In this document: positions 26,700-36,200 of the stretch, piece by piece
Layout of the letters: each line of letters opens with the position of its first letter
Position numbering within the stretch: position 1 is the stretch's first letter
Assembly: GCF_042219855.1 (NCBI RefSeq)
Contig: NZ_JBHJHP010000004.1
Span: 124,001 to 188,000 of the forward strand
DNA from: JBHJHP01 sp042219855
Lineage (GTDB): Bacteria > Bacteroidota > Bacteroidia > Bacteroidales > UBA5342
Length of the DNA: 64,000 nucleotides
Direction of reading: 5' to 3'
The notes under the pieces: model-generated
The model's input: the letters and a program-made list of their open reading frames with translations, nothing else
Told to the model about the DNA's origin: nothing
The model's database searches: none
Made by a program: the position numbers and the translations under genes

Positions 26700-27380
26700 A
26701 TGAGATCATTAAGGACCTTCTTTTTAACGGTGGTTTTTTGTTTAACAGCAACCGGAATTTCAGCTCAGCAAACGATGATTAAACTAACTGTCAATAATAC
26801 ATCCGAGCTTACGGCAACTTTAGTGGATAATTCTTCAACAGCTGCTTTAATTGAGTTGTTAAAGAATAAGCCGTTGACCATAGAAATGCATGATTATGGC
26901 AGCATGGAAAAAGTAGGTTCAATTGGAACAAGCTTACCAAGAAATGATGAACAGATTACAACAGAACCGGGAGATATTATTCTATACCAGGGAAGTGCAC
27001 TGGTCATTTATTATGCACCAAATTCATGGAACTTTACCCGGCTTGGAAAAATTAACAACATAACTCAGCAGGAATTAAAAGCTGTGTTGGGTGAAGGAGA
27101 TGTGACAGTTAAACTGGAACTTGCTGATACAGCAACCAGTATTAAACATAAGGATGAAAACGAGGACCTTTTTCAGGTTTATCTGGATCAGGAAGAGAAT
27201 TGCCTGAACGTGTCAGGGCGTTTTGACCGAATATCGTTGCTCGATGTTAATGGTAAAAGCATCATGACATCGCATGATAATACAGTAAATATAAATCATG
27301 TTCCTTCAGGAATTTACTTTGTGAAAATTGAAACGGGACAAAATGGAACTGTCGTAAAAAAGATACAGAAACGTTCATAG
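26700..27380 (+). CDS. Secreted cyclophilin-like fold protein with a T9SS sorting domain
   Basis: This 226-residue protein has a signal peptide ending ATGISAQ. Residues about 23-140 match the cyclophilin-like domain found in small bacterial proteins (IEMHDYGSMEKVGSIG, TEPGDIILYQGSALVIYY, WNFTRLGKI). Residues about 158-226 read as a type A T9SS sorting domain (ISLLDVNGKSIM, VPSGIYFVKIETGQNG). The fold is usually a cytoplasmic protein of about 120 residues, so the surface version is unusual. It opens a plus-strand run of five enzymes or binding proteins. The function is unknown; peptidyl-prolyl isomerase activity should not be assumed. Confidence 0.8.
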   Translation: MRSLRTFFLTVVFCLTATGISAQQTMIKLTVNNTSELTATLVDNSSTAALIELLKNKPLTIEMHDYGSMEKVGSIGTSLPRNDEQITTEPGDIILYQGSALVIYYAPNSWNFTRLGKINNITQQELKAVLGEGDVTVKLELADTATSIKHKDENEDLFQVYLDQEENCLNVSGRFDRISLLDVNGKSIMTSHDNTVNINHVPSGIYFVKIETGQNGTVVKKIQKRS

Positions 27381-27416
27381 TCCGGATCTGATGTTAATCT
27401 GAAAAATAATAAAACG

Positions 27417-27911
27417 ATGATGAGATATTTAAATATAATTTTAAAAACAACTGTTCTGACCTTTGTGGTGATCCTTGCATCCTGTACCAACAGTCAGAAT
27501 AAGGATGCCAAAACAGAAGTTGAACATGTTTTTGAAAAGGGGCAGCTGGCACCTGCAAAGTTTTTTACAGGTAATGCTTACGTTAAAGGATTGGTGGATA
27601 ATGATTCTGTGTTTACCACTGCTGGTGGCGAGGTTTATTTTGAACCCGGAGCCAGAAGTAACTGGCATATGCATCCAGCCGGTCAGATTTTGATTGTAAC
27701 AGCCGGAATTGGCTATCATCAGATTAAAGGGCAACCCGTTGAAGTGATTCATAAAGGGGATGTAGTGAAATGTCCCCCAAATGTCGATCACTGGCATGGA
27801 GCATCAAAAGATGCCAGCATGAGTCATATCTATCTTGTTCCAAATACAGAGAAGGGTATCGTGGAATGGAAGGACGCAGTGACAGATGAAGAATATGCAC
27901 AAATTGATTAA
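27417..27911 (+). CDS. Cupin-domain lipoprotein
   Basis: This 164-residue protein has a lipobox (VVILASC) and so is probably anchored in a membrane facing the periplasm. The cupin core carries metal-ligand-type residues: WHMHPAGQ, VDHWHGASK and MSHI. It is closely similar to the cytoplasmic cupin at 30410-30805. Relatives are annotated as carboxymuconolactone-decarboxylase-associated cupins. The next gene starts 8 bases later. Confidence 0.85.
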   Translation: MMRYLNIILKTTVLTFVVILASCTNSQNKDAKTEVEHVFEKGQLAPAKFFTGNAYVKGLVDNDSVFTTAGGEVYFEPGARSNWHMHPAGQILIVTAGIGYHQIKGQPVEVIHKGDVVKCPPNVDHWHGASKDASMSHIYLVPNTEKGIVEWKDAVTDEEYAQID

Positions 27912-27919
27912 AAAGCGAA

Positions 27920-28492
27920 ATGAGTCAGAATGTTTTTGAGCGTCTGCAGTCAGGTGAGATAGTTGCTTTCAGCGATCCTCAGTATAACCAGATTGGCGAA
28001 TCAGGCTTGCGGACATCCGAATTATTAATTCAGTATAATGCTACGTTTGAACCGGATAAAATGCGCCGGATCTGGGGTGAAATGTCGGGTGAACCTTTGG
28101 ATCCTACAACGTATATTCAGAAACCGGTTTTCGTTAATCATGCCGGGTTTGTGCGTGTGGGTAAAAACATTTACATCAATCACGCGTGTACCATGCTCGC
28201 ACTTGGTAAAATTATCATAGAAGATGATGTGTTGATCGGGCCAAAGGTGAATCTGATCTCTGAGGGACATCCCGTTGATCCGGCTAAAAGAAAGGCACTG
28301 GAAGTGAAGCCTGTCATCATTAAACGCAATGCATGGATCGGTGCTGCTGCCACTATTTTGCCCGGTGTCACAGTAGGAGAAAATTCAATTGTTGCGGCAG
28401 GGGCTGTTGTCAATAAGGATGTGCCTGATAATGTGATTGTTGGAGGAATACCGGCAAAAGTTATTAAATATATTTCGGAGGAAAACGTATAA
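27920..28492 (+). CDS. Sugar O-acetyltransferase (maltose/galactoside acetyltransferase family)
   Basis: This is a 190-residue acetyl-CoA-dependent transferase. An N-terminal helical cap (residues 1-50) precedes a left-handed parallel beta-helix of hexapeptide repeats (IYINHACTML, IIIEDDVLIGPKVNLIS, VIIKRNAWIGAAATILPGV, SIVAAGAVVNKDVPDNVIVG). The catalytic His lies in SEGHPVD, as in LacA, Maa and NodL. The acceptor is likely a sugar. In this gene block it could serve detoxification, but that is inference. Confidence 0.92.
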   Translation: MSQNVFERLQSGEIVAFSDPQYNQIGESGLRTSELLIQYNATFEPDKMRRIWGEMSGEPLDPTTYIQKPVFVNHAGFVRVGKNIYINHACTMLALGKIIIEDDVLIGPKVNLISEGHPVDPAKRKALEVKPVIIKRNAWIGAAATILPGVTVGENSIVAAGAVVNKDVPDNVIVGGIPAKVIKYISEENV

Positions 28493-28502
28493 AAAAGATA
28501 TT

Positions 28503-29279
28503 ATGTCACGGATATTTATAACGGGATCATCAGACGGACTTGGATTACTTACAGCTCAAAAGCTTATTAAAGAAGGCCATCGCGTTGTGCTTCATGCACG
28601 AAACGACAAAAGAGCAGAGGATGCCAGAGAACTGGTCCCCGATGCGGAGGCCGTACTAACCGGTGACTTGTCAGATATAGGTGAGACCAAAGAGCTGGCA
28701 CAAAATGTGAACGCGTTGGGCAGCTTTGATGCCATTATTCACAATGCAGGAATATTACATGTTGCATCAAACGCTAAAAGCAGGGATGGCATTCCGCTTT
28801 TATTTGCAGTCAATAGTCTTGCCCCATATATCCTTACTGCACTAATTAATCGTCCTGAGCGCCTGATATATCTCAGCTCCGGCTTGCATCGTAGTGGTAC
28901 CGTTACTGAGGATCGTTTGGAGTTGATAGTGGACGGAACCAATTTCCCAGGCTATTCGGATACCAAACTCCATGATTTAATGCTGGCACTGGCGCTGGCA
29001 CGGAAATATCCGGATATGATTGTTAATGCGGTCGATCCGGGTTGGGTGCCAACCAAAATGGGTGGAAACGGGGCGACTGACGATCTCGATAAGGGTTATG
29101 AGACACAGGCCTGGCTGGCTGTTTCTCAGGATCCGGATGCCTTAAAAAGTGGCAGATTACTGTATCATAAAAAAGAGGAAAGATTTAAACCCGAAGCTGC
29201 AGATGAAGTTTTACAGGAAAAGCTGCTGTCAGTATGTGAAAAGATATCAGGAATAGGACTTGGAATTACAGAATTATAA
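28503..29279 (+). CDS. Short-chain dehydrogenase/reductase
   Basis: This 258-residue SDR starts at the ATG at 28503 (MSRIFITGSSDGLG), 10 bases after the previous stop. An upstream in-frame start would overlap that gene. Motifs are TGSSDGLG for the cofactor, HNAGIL, the catalytic Ser in YLSSGLH and YSDTK as the YxxxK. The dinucleotide fold is complete, so it should be active; the substrate is unknown. It belongs to the same run as the acetyltransferase and aldo/keto reductase. Confidence 0.9.
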   Translation: MSRIFITGSSDGLGLLTAQKLIKEGHRVVLHARNDKRAEDARELVPDAEAVLTGDLSDIGETKELAQNVNALGSFDAIIHNAGILHVASNAKSRDGIPLLFAVNSLAPYILTALINRPERLIYLSSGLHRSGTVTEDRLELIVDGTNFPGYSDTKLHDLMLALALARKYPDMIVNAVDPGWVPTKMGGNGATDDLDKGYETQAWLAVSQDPDALKSGRLLYHKKEERFKPEAADEVLQEKLLSVCEKISGIGLGITEL

Positions 29280-29300
29280 ACAATACATAAAAATAAAATT

Positions 29301-30167
29301 ATGATACTAAAAGAAAATTACACTCTGTCTAACGGAGTTGAGATTCCCAAACTGGGTTTGGGTACATGGTTTATTAGTGATGATGATGTGGTAAAAGCAG
29401 TAAAAGATGCTGTTGGAATGGGATACAGGCATATCGATACCGCTCAGGCGTATCAGAATGAGAGAGGCGTAGGAGAAGGAATCAGAACCTGTGGACTGAA
29501 ACGTGAAGAGATTTTTGTAACCACCAAGCTGGCTGCTGAAGTTAAGTCGTATGACGACGCTGTAGCTTCCATTGACGGGTCGCTTAAAACACTGGGGCTG
29601 GATTACATTGATATGATGATTATTCACAGTCCCAAACCATGGATGGAGTTTCATGAAGATGATCATTATGAGGAAGGAAACAGAGAAGCATGGAAAGCAT
29701 TGGAAGAAGCTTATAAAGCCGGAAAAATTCGCGCCATTGGTGTGTCAAACTTTCAAAAGCCTGATATTGAAAATATTCTTCAGTCGTGTACAGTAAAACC
29801 AATGGTGAACCAGATTCTGACACACATCAGTAATACACCCTTCGAATTGATAGACTTTTGTAAGGAGAACGATATTCTTGTGGAAGCTTACTCACCGGTT
29901 GCCCATGGAGAATTAATGAAGAACAGTGAAGTGAAAAACATGGCGGAAAAATATGGTGTCTCCATACCACAGTTATCCATTCGCTATTGTCTGGAGCTTG
30001 ATCTGCTGCCATTACCCAAAACAGCGAATCCGGATCACATGAAAAACAATGCGGATGTAGATTTCGCGATTTCGGCAGAGGATATGGAAGTTCTGAAAAA
30101 TATGGAACAGATTAAGGACTATGGCGATGCCAGTATGTTTCCGGTTTATGGGGGGAAGATGAAATAA
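29301..30167 (+). CDS. Aldo/keto reductase
   Basis: This 288-residue NADPH-dependent carbonyl reductase has a TIM barrel. The catalytic tetrad is visible as Asp and Tyr in HIDTAQAYQNE, Lys in VTTKLAAE and His in MMIIHSP. GVSNFQ and the C-terminal LPLPKTANPDHMKNN cofactor-binding segment are also present. The sequence fits the 2,5-diketo-gluconate reductase-like subgroup, which reduces small aldehydes such as methylglyoxal. It ends the five-gene run and is followed by a strong hairpin. Confidence 0.93.
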   Translation: MILKENYTLSNGVEIPKLGLGTWFISDDDVVKAVKDAVGMGYRHIDTAQAYQNERGVGEGIRTCGLKREEIFVTTKLAAEVKSYDDAVASIDGSLKTLGLDYIDMMIIHSPKPWMEFHEDDHYEEGNREAWKALEEAYKAGKIRAIGVSNFQKPDIENILQSCTVKPMVNQILTHISNTPFELIDFCKENDILVEAYSPVAHGELMKNSEVKNMAEKYGVSIPQLSIRYCLELDLLPLPKTANPDHMKNNADVDFAISAEDMEVLKNMEQIKDYGDASMFPVYGGKMK

Positions 30168-30174
30168 TATGGTT

Positions 30175-30207
30175 TTTACCGTTCCGGATACATTCCGGAG
30201 CGGTAAA
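30175..30207 (+). terminator. Hairpin after the aldo/keto reductase gene
   Basis: TTTACCGTTCCGGA and TCCGGAGCGGTAAA pair over 14 positions, with one G-T wobble, around a 5-base loop, 8 bases past the stop. The U tract is weak. Confidence 0.6.
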
Positions 30208-30409
30208 CATATATTGTTAAATACGTGTCAGATTTAAGTCTTTCTCTTTGTCTGCGTTTTTGGAATGCTCAGATAAAATAATCAAAAAGAACGGGTTAAA
30301 TAAGGTTAAGATAAATTCTGATTTTATTCGGGATTTGTTACCTGATAGAGGTTTTAGCGGTTATGAAGCTATTGCATTAAATCCTCGTAATGAATTAAAT
30401 AAATAAGTT

Positions 30410-30805
30410 ATGGAAATTATAAAAAACAGCACCTTACCTTCAGTAAAGGGACCTGAAGACTGGTTTACAGGAAATGTAAGAATTGATCCCTTATATGCAA
30501 AAAAAGAGTCAACACATGGTGCAGGTGCACTTGTAACATTCGAAGCCGGTGCAAGAACAGCCTGGCATACACACCCTGCAGGACAGACACTCATTGTAAT
30601 TTCCGGTTTAGGCTGGGTACAACGCGAAGGTGGCCCGATAGAAGAAATACAGCCCGGAGATGTAGTATGGTTTGAACCGGATGAAAAACACTGGCATGGT
30701 GCATCAAAAAACAAAGCGATGAGCCATATTGCAATCCAGGAAGAGGTTAACGGGGAAGCTGTTACATGGATGGAAAAAGTTTCAGATCAGCAATACTCAA
30801 AATAG
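30410..30805 (+). CDS. Cytoplasmic cupin-domain protein
   Basis: This is a 131-residue single-domain cupin with metal-ligand motifs WHTHPAGQ, KHWHGASK and MSHI. It is paralogous to the lipoprotein cupin at 27417-27911 but has no signal peptide. Such cupins commonly sit with carboxymuconolactone decarboxylase or tautomerase genes. Here a tautomerase-family gene begins 4 bases after its stop, which implies translational coupling. Confidence 0.88.
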   Translation: MEIIKNSTLPSVKGPEDWFTGNVRIDPLYAKKESTHGAGALVTFEAGARTAWHTHPAGQTLIVISGLGWVQREGGPIEEIQPGDVVWFEPDEKHWHGASKNKAMSHIAIQEEVNGEAVTWMEKVSDQQYSK

Positions 30806-30809
30806 TACT

Positions 30810-31037
30810 ATGCCACACTTTCATATAAGCTTACTGGAAGGTAAAACTGAGGAGCAGAAACAAAAACTGGCTAAGGAAGTCGTTAAGGCTGCTCAGAAGG
30901 TCATTGGGTATGGTGATGAGTCATACTCGGTGTCCATTGAAGATTTCACTTTTGATGAATGGAGAAAAGACATTTATCCGAATGAGATTATAGGGAAAAA
31001 GGAGATGCTCTATAAAGAGCCGGGTTATGAAATGTAA
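30810..31037 (+). CDS. 4-oxalocrotonate tautomerase-family protein
   Basis: This 75-residue protein starts at the ATG at 30810 and so exposes the N-terminal catalytic proline after Met removal (MPHFHISLLEGKT). The family pattern EEQKQKLAKEVVKAAQKVIG follows. The C-terminal EMLYKEPGYEM matches tautomerases annotated PptA-like. It would convert keto/enol forms of small acids. It sits between a cupin and a DUF2255 gene. Confidence 0.87.
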   Translation: MPHFHISLLEGKTEEQKQKLAKEVVKAAQKVIGYGDESYSVSIEDFTFDEWRKDIYPNEIIGKKEMLYKEPGYEM

Positions 31038-31049
31038 AAAATACTGAAG

Positions 31050-31421
31050 ATGACAACAGGATTATCAAAAGAAGAGATAGCTCAGATAGCTGAAAAGGAT
31101 GATTTTCATATCGCACCGTTCCGGGACGATGGGAAAACCTACGGCACACCAACCTGGATATGGTCGGTTTCGGTAGATGATAAGCTTTATGTCAGGGCAT
31201 ACAATGGAACCAGTTCCAAATGGTATGGTTCAGCCATGAAACAAAAAGCCGGAAAAATTGAGGCGGCAGGTTTGGTAAAAGACATACATTTTGAAGCTGT
31301 TTCAGGAGAAGATATCAATAAACAGATTGATGATGCTTACCGCCGGAAATACAGTAAGAGTCCTTACCTGAATTCAATGATCAGCGAAAGGGCTAAAGCC
31401 GCTACGGTCAGGGTATACTGA
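31050..31421 (+). CDS. DUF2255-family protein
   Basis: This 123-residue protein matches the DUF2255 pattern (FHIAPFRDDGKTYGTPTWIW, VRAYNGTSSKWYGSAM, DAYRRKYSKSPYLNSMIS). The fold resembles the split-barrel flavin- or F420-binding proteins of the pyridoxamine-phosphate-oxidase type, so binding of a reduced cofactor is plausible but unproven. It is the last gene of the cupin-tautomerase run, 12 bases after the tautomerase. Confidence 0.85.
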   Translation: MTTGLSKEEIAQIAEKDDFHIAPFRDDGKTYGTPTWIWSVSVDDKLYVRAYNGTSSKWYGSAMKQKAGKIEAAGLVKDIHFEAVSGEDINKQIDDAYRRKYSKSPYLNSMISERAKAATVRVY

Positions 31422-31477
31422 CCGGAATATCATTTTTTGAATTGATCCGATGACATTGTCTGCCATTGGACCTGGTT

Positions 31478-31521
31478 AAAAGCTGTAAATTTCATCTTTG
31501 TTGATGGGAATTACAGCTTTT
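31478..31521. terminator. Bidirectional terminator
   Basis: AAAAGCTGTAA and TTACAGCTTTT form a perfect 11-bp outer stem with an inner imperfect stem, flanked by A and T runs. It separates the convergent DUF2255 and exporter genes. Confidence 0.7.
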
Positions 31522-31594
31522 GGTGTATTATGTTACAAAACGTAAAAACTGTATGAAACAGATGAACGGAAGCTTTGGCAGAACTGGCCTGAGT

Positions 31595-32845
31595 CTATTT
31601 TAATACCACTTCGACACCTTTCAGCTTCATTCGTTTCAGACCAAATGTCATAATAATAAGCGATAAAAAAGCAGTAACAGAAATCATTCCTGCCACAGGT
31701 ATGCTGTTGGTCGCATTAAGTAATCCAATGCTTGTGGATGTTAAGCCTGCCACCCCTATTCTTATCATTCCCACCAATGCCGAAGCACTCCCTAAATTTT
31801 TACGGATGGGTGCCAGAGCCAGTGCAATGCCATTTGGGGAAGTAAAACCGATACACAGGAGGATAAGAAAAAGAAATGCAATATTCATATTCCGGTCCAG
31901 CCAGTGGTTGGATACACTTATAAAATAAACAATACCAATTACGAACTGACTGATCAGGGCAAAACGGAAAATACTCTGGCTTTTAAAGAATTTCAGCATC
32001 AGGATGTTCAACTGGCTTCCGCCAATGAACCCAACCGATAGTCCAGCAAATATATATCCGAAATTTTTTGGTGTGATCTGGTAATGTTCCATAAAAATTA
32101 TTGGGGATCCTGCGACATAAATAAAGAGTGAAGCAAAAGAAAATGCACCACCAACAGCATAGGTTAAAAACTGGGGTGTGGTAATGATATTCAGATAATT
32201 TCTGCCAATTGTCCTTAACCTTAAGGTCGCATTTTCATCCGGTACATATCCGGTTGGCAGTGCAAACCGAACAAGAATTAATAATGCAGTGGCCATCAGA
32301 ATGAGAAACACAAAAATCCAGTGCCAGTTAAAATACTGCATGATATGACTTCCCAGATAAGGTGCCAGTAATGGTGAAGCACCAATGACCAGAACAAGCA
32401 GTGAGAATATTTTTGAGCTTTCCTCTGGTGGGAAAAAGTCGCGGACCATCGCAAGAGCTGAAACCGAAGCCACCGAAGCTCCTAAGGCCTGTAAAAATCT
32501 GAATATTACAAACGAGGTGGCATCCCAGGATATGATACAGGCCAAACTGGCCAGTATACTGATGATTATGCCAAAATACAACGGTGTCTTTCTTCCAAAT
32601 CTGTCCAGAAGAGGGCCATATATGATCTGCCCCAAAGCAAAACCGATAAAGAAGGTGGAAAGTGAAAAGGTCATTTGCGCGGAAGTTGTTCCGAAATAAT
32701 CTGCGATATCAGGTACAGCCGGTAAATATGAATCGATGGAAAATGGCACATAAGCAGTTAGTATACCCAGAATGAGAATGGTTTTAAATCTGTTTTCTAC
32801 GTTTGGTTTGTTTTGAGTTTCCGGTATAGTATTCATGCTAGACAT
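31595..32845 (-). CDS. Bcr/CflA-type multidrug exporter (MFS, DHA1)
   Basis: This 12-helix inner membrane proton antiporter of about 416 residues starts at the ATG at 32845 (MSSMNTIPE). The in-frame TTG at 32863 is less likely. Motifs are D in the first helix (PFSIDSYLPAVPDIA), motif A GPLLDRFGRKTPLYFG and motif C in the fifth helix (VLVIGASPLLAPYLG). These match the Bcr/CflA subgroup that exports bicyclomycin, chloramphenicol and other amphipathic drugs. It stands alone, convergent to the DUF2255 gene. Confidence 0.92.
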   Translation of the reverse strand: MSSMNTIPETQNKPNVENRFKTILILGILTAYVPFSIDSYLPAVPDIADYFGTTSAQMTFSLSTFFIGFALGQIIYGPLLDRFGRKTPLYFGIIISILASLACIISWDATSFVIFRFLQALGASVASVSALAMVRDFFPPEESSKIFSLLVLVIGASPLLAPYLGSHIMQYFNWHWIFVFLILMATALLILVRFALPTGYVPDENATLRLRTIGRNYLNIITTPQFLTYAVGGAFSFASLFIYVAGSPIIFMEHYQITPKNFGYIFAGLSVGFIGGSQLNILMLKFFKSQSIFRFALISQFVIGIVYFISVSNHWLDRNMNIAFLFLILLCIGFTSPNGIALALAPIRKNLGSASALVGMIRIGVAGLTSTSIGLLNATNSIPVAGMISVTAFLSLIIMTFGLKRMKLKGVEVVLK

Positions 32846-33293
32846 AACAATATGCCCGATCAAAAGTTTTGAAAAACGAACAATTATACTTATATTTTAA
32901 ACGCACAGTTCCGTTGTATTTTAAACGTTTAGATTCAACAGGATTTTCAATCGTTTAACAGTTCTGTTAAATTTGAATCCTGTGCTTTGCAGACTTTGTA
33001 AATGCATGGTCTCTGTAATATGAAATAATTAGATATATTTGAAGGTGGAATAATATCAGAAAATTTATTTTCTGATGTGTACCGGATCTTGATTGATTTG
33101 CTAAATTAAATTATTTAATTTTTAAGATTTATAGGCGTTGCCATAAGAGGTTGGTATTTAATCCGACTGGCAGTGGTAATCTGCGTACATTGTTATTCTC
33201 CGCCCTTCAAAATAATAATGATAAATAATAAATGTATTGGCCTGATATGTTTTAAGGCAAATCCGGTTTTATGAAATTTTGAAAAAGTAAGAT
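32846..33293. other. Divergent intergenic region between the exporter and the GH2 gene
   Basis: It holds an 11-base direct repeat TATTTTAAACG (32893-32903 and 32917-32927), an imperfect palindrome (32938-32983) and a TATATTTG box at 33034-33041. The remainder is featureless AT-rich DNA. Confidence 0.6.
33034..33041 (+). promoter_or_regulatory. Candidate -7 box upstream of the GH2 gene
   Basis: TATATTTG fits TAnnTTTG exactly but lies about 250 bases before the gene, so use would require a long leader. Confidence 0.25.
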
Positions 33294-36200
33294 ATGAAAG
33301 AAAGGTTACTCAGCATTCTATTTGCTATTCAGTTTACTGTTGGTTTAAGTACTTTATATGCTCAACGCATTAATATGAACATAAACGATTCTTGGCGATT
33401 CGGGTCTGGAACCGAATCGGAAGTTGTAAAAACTGATTTTAACGATTCCGGCTGGAATATCGTGAATCTTCCCTATACATGGAATGGTCTGGATGGACAG
33501 GATGGTGGTAATGATCTTTTCAGAGGCGTAAGATGGTATCGAAAAACACTCTTTGCTGAATCAGCCTGGGAAGGCAAAAAAGTATTTTTGAGATTCGGAT
33601 CAGCCAATATGAAAACCGATGTGTATATTAACGGAACCGCAGTTGGGGCGCATACCGGCGGATATGCTGCATTTATTTTTGATATTTCTGAATACCTGAA
33701 TTTTGATGCTGAAAATGTAATTGCGGTAAAGGTAGATAACTCTGCCTCAATTGATGCACCACCGCTTTCGGGCGACTTTTCTTTTTTCGGTGGTATAACA
33801 CGCGATGTTGAGTTAATCATTACAGATAAAGTGTTTATATCCCCATTGGATTATGCCTCACCGGGGGTTTATATTACGCCTCATAACATTACAGAAAATA
33901 AGGCTGACGTCAATATTCAGGTTTTGGTGGGAAATCACAATACCGGGAGCAAAAATGTTGAAGTGACTGCCTATATAAGGAATATGGCCGGAGAAATGAC
34001 GGACAGTGTTAAAACCAGTGTTTCTGTTGATCCGGAGGCAATCGTAAAAGCTACAATGGATATTGATGTAGAGAATCCTGTACTATGGGATGCAATGCTT
34101 AATCCGTATCTGTACAGTGTTGAAGTTAGTCTGAAATCTGATAATTCTATTAACGATGCCGTAATACAGCCATTGGGTTTTCGGACATTTTCTGTGGATG
34201 CCGATACAGGGTTTGTGTTAAATGGTAAAAAATATAACCTGCATGGCGTTTGTCTGCACGAGGATCGTCCGGATGTAGGTAGGGCTATCAGTAATGAGAA
34301 CCGAAGGGAGGATCTTGAAATACTGCAGGATCTGGGATGTACTTATCTAAGGCTGGTGCATTATCAGCATGGGGAATATACTTATGATTACTGCGATAGT
34401 GCCGGCATGATTTTAAGTACAGAGGTTCCACTGGTAAACCGGATTAATTCAACAACTGCATTTACCCAAAACTCCAGATCGCAGCTAAATGAACTGATAA
34501 AACAAAATTATAATCACCCTTCCGTATTTTTCTGGGGCATGTTTAATGAAATCAACTTTCATACAGGACCTGATCCGGCAGCGCTCATCAGCGAATTAAA
34601 TACTCTGGCTCATCAGCTTGATTCTACCCGTCTGACGACAGGTGCAGCGCAAAATGATGAAGCAGAAACACACTGGGTGCTTGATGTATGCGGCTGGAAT
34701 AAATACATGGGGTGGTACGACGGATCATTTGAAGATTTTGGCCCCTGGGCAGACTGGCTGCGTTCCGCCCATCCTGGTACAAAAATAGGACTCAGTGAGT
34801 ATGGTGCCGGTGCCAGCATATATCATCACCAGGAAAGTTCTGTGCGGCCTAATCCGGGTGGCCAGTTTCACCCTGAAGAATATCAGTGTGATTATCATGA
34901 AGCCTATTATCAGGCTATGCTTGAAAGACCTTTTATATGGTCGAGTGCAGTGTGGGTAGCATTTGATTTTGCTTCGGATTACAGGAATGAAGGGGATGCA
35001 GCAGGTATAAATGATAAAGGCCTCGTCACCAGGGACCGGAAAGTTAAAAAGGATGCGTTTTTCTATTATAAGGCAAACTGGTCAGATGATCCTTTTGTAT
35101 ACATCACAAGCCGGCGCTTTACCGAACGAACCAATGGCAATACAAAAGTTAAGGTCTATTCCAACTGTGATTCCGTTGAATTAAAAGTCAATAATGAACT
35201 GTTCGAATCCCTCAAAAGTGAAAATCATATTTTTACCTGGCAAGATATAAATCTGATTAAAGGTGAGAATAAGATTCTGGTAAATGGTTATTCCGGAGGC
35301 AATACATTTGTCGATTCCTGTGTATGGAATTATAATAAGACGGCAAATGATACCTTGCTGCCGGGGGATTTAAAGATTAATTTCCAACCTGCCGGGAGTG
35401 CTACACCAGAAGGCTATCTGCCGGATGTCGGTTCAGCCTATGGTGACAGGGATAATGGTTTTACTTACGGATGGATTCCTTCGAATACAGAAAACACAAG
35501 GGAAAGAAGTTTTATATCTGATCCGGTCTTCAATACCTTTAATCATATCATTAAAAACGATGTGGCTTATACCTGGGAAATTGCCGTGGATAATGGGGTA
35601 TACCAGGTAAGCATTGGCTGTGGTGATCCGGATTATACCGACAGTTATCACAAAATTCTTGTGGAGGGACAGCTTGTTCTTGAAGGTTTTAATACAGCAA
35701 CAGCAATGAAGGTAGCTACGGATACGGTTACGGTTACCGATGGCAAACTGACCGTAAGACCTGCATTCGGAGCTTCCAATGCCAAAATAAACTTTATTTA
35801 TTTAACTCAGCTGGAGGGCATAATATATACGAAACTTGAAATTCAGAATGGAAGTTTTGAACTGCCAGAAGAGGATCTGAAATACAGGGCCGACGGAAAC
35901 AGTGATGGTGGACTTTTTAATGGAAATGTGCCGGGTTGGTGGGCTGATGGTGATGCTACAGATTGTGGACGTCAGAATACTTCCAAGCCTGCCTATGACG
36001 GAAAATATACAGGATATGCTTTTAATAATGACTACGGCTCAATTTGGGCTGTTGCCGGTACTGTTCAGAAAGATAAACGGAATCTGGATTTATCGTTCTG
36101 GGCCTGGGAAAGCTTTCCTAAAGGACAATCAGGGGTAAGTGTTGTTGCTAAATTTGCTGTATATGATGGTCCTGATCCTTCCGCTTTTACACTGCTTGAA

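Noticed and set aside
30295..30337. Possible fifth AraC-type site before the cupin-tautomerase genes
   Set aside because: Only one degenerate half-site (TAAATAAGGTTAAG) and a GGGATTTG box are present at roughly the right spacing; the second half-site is missing.
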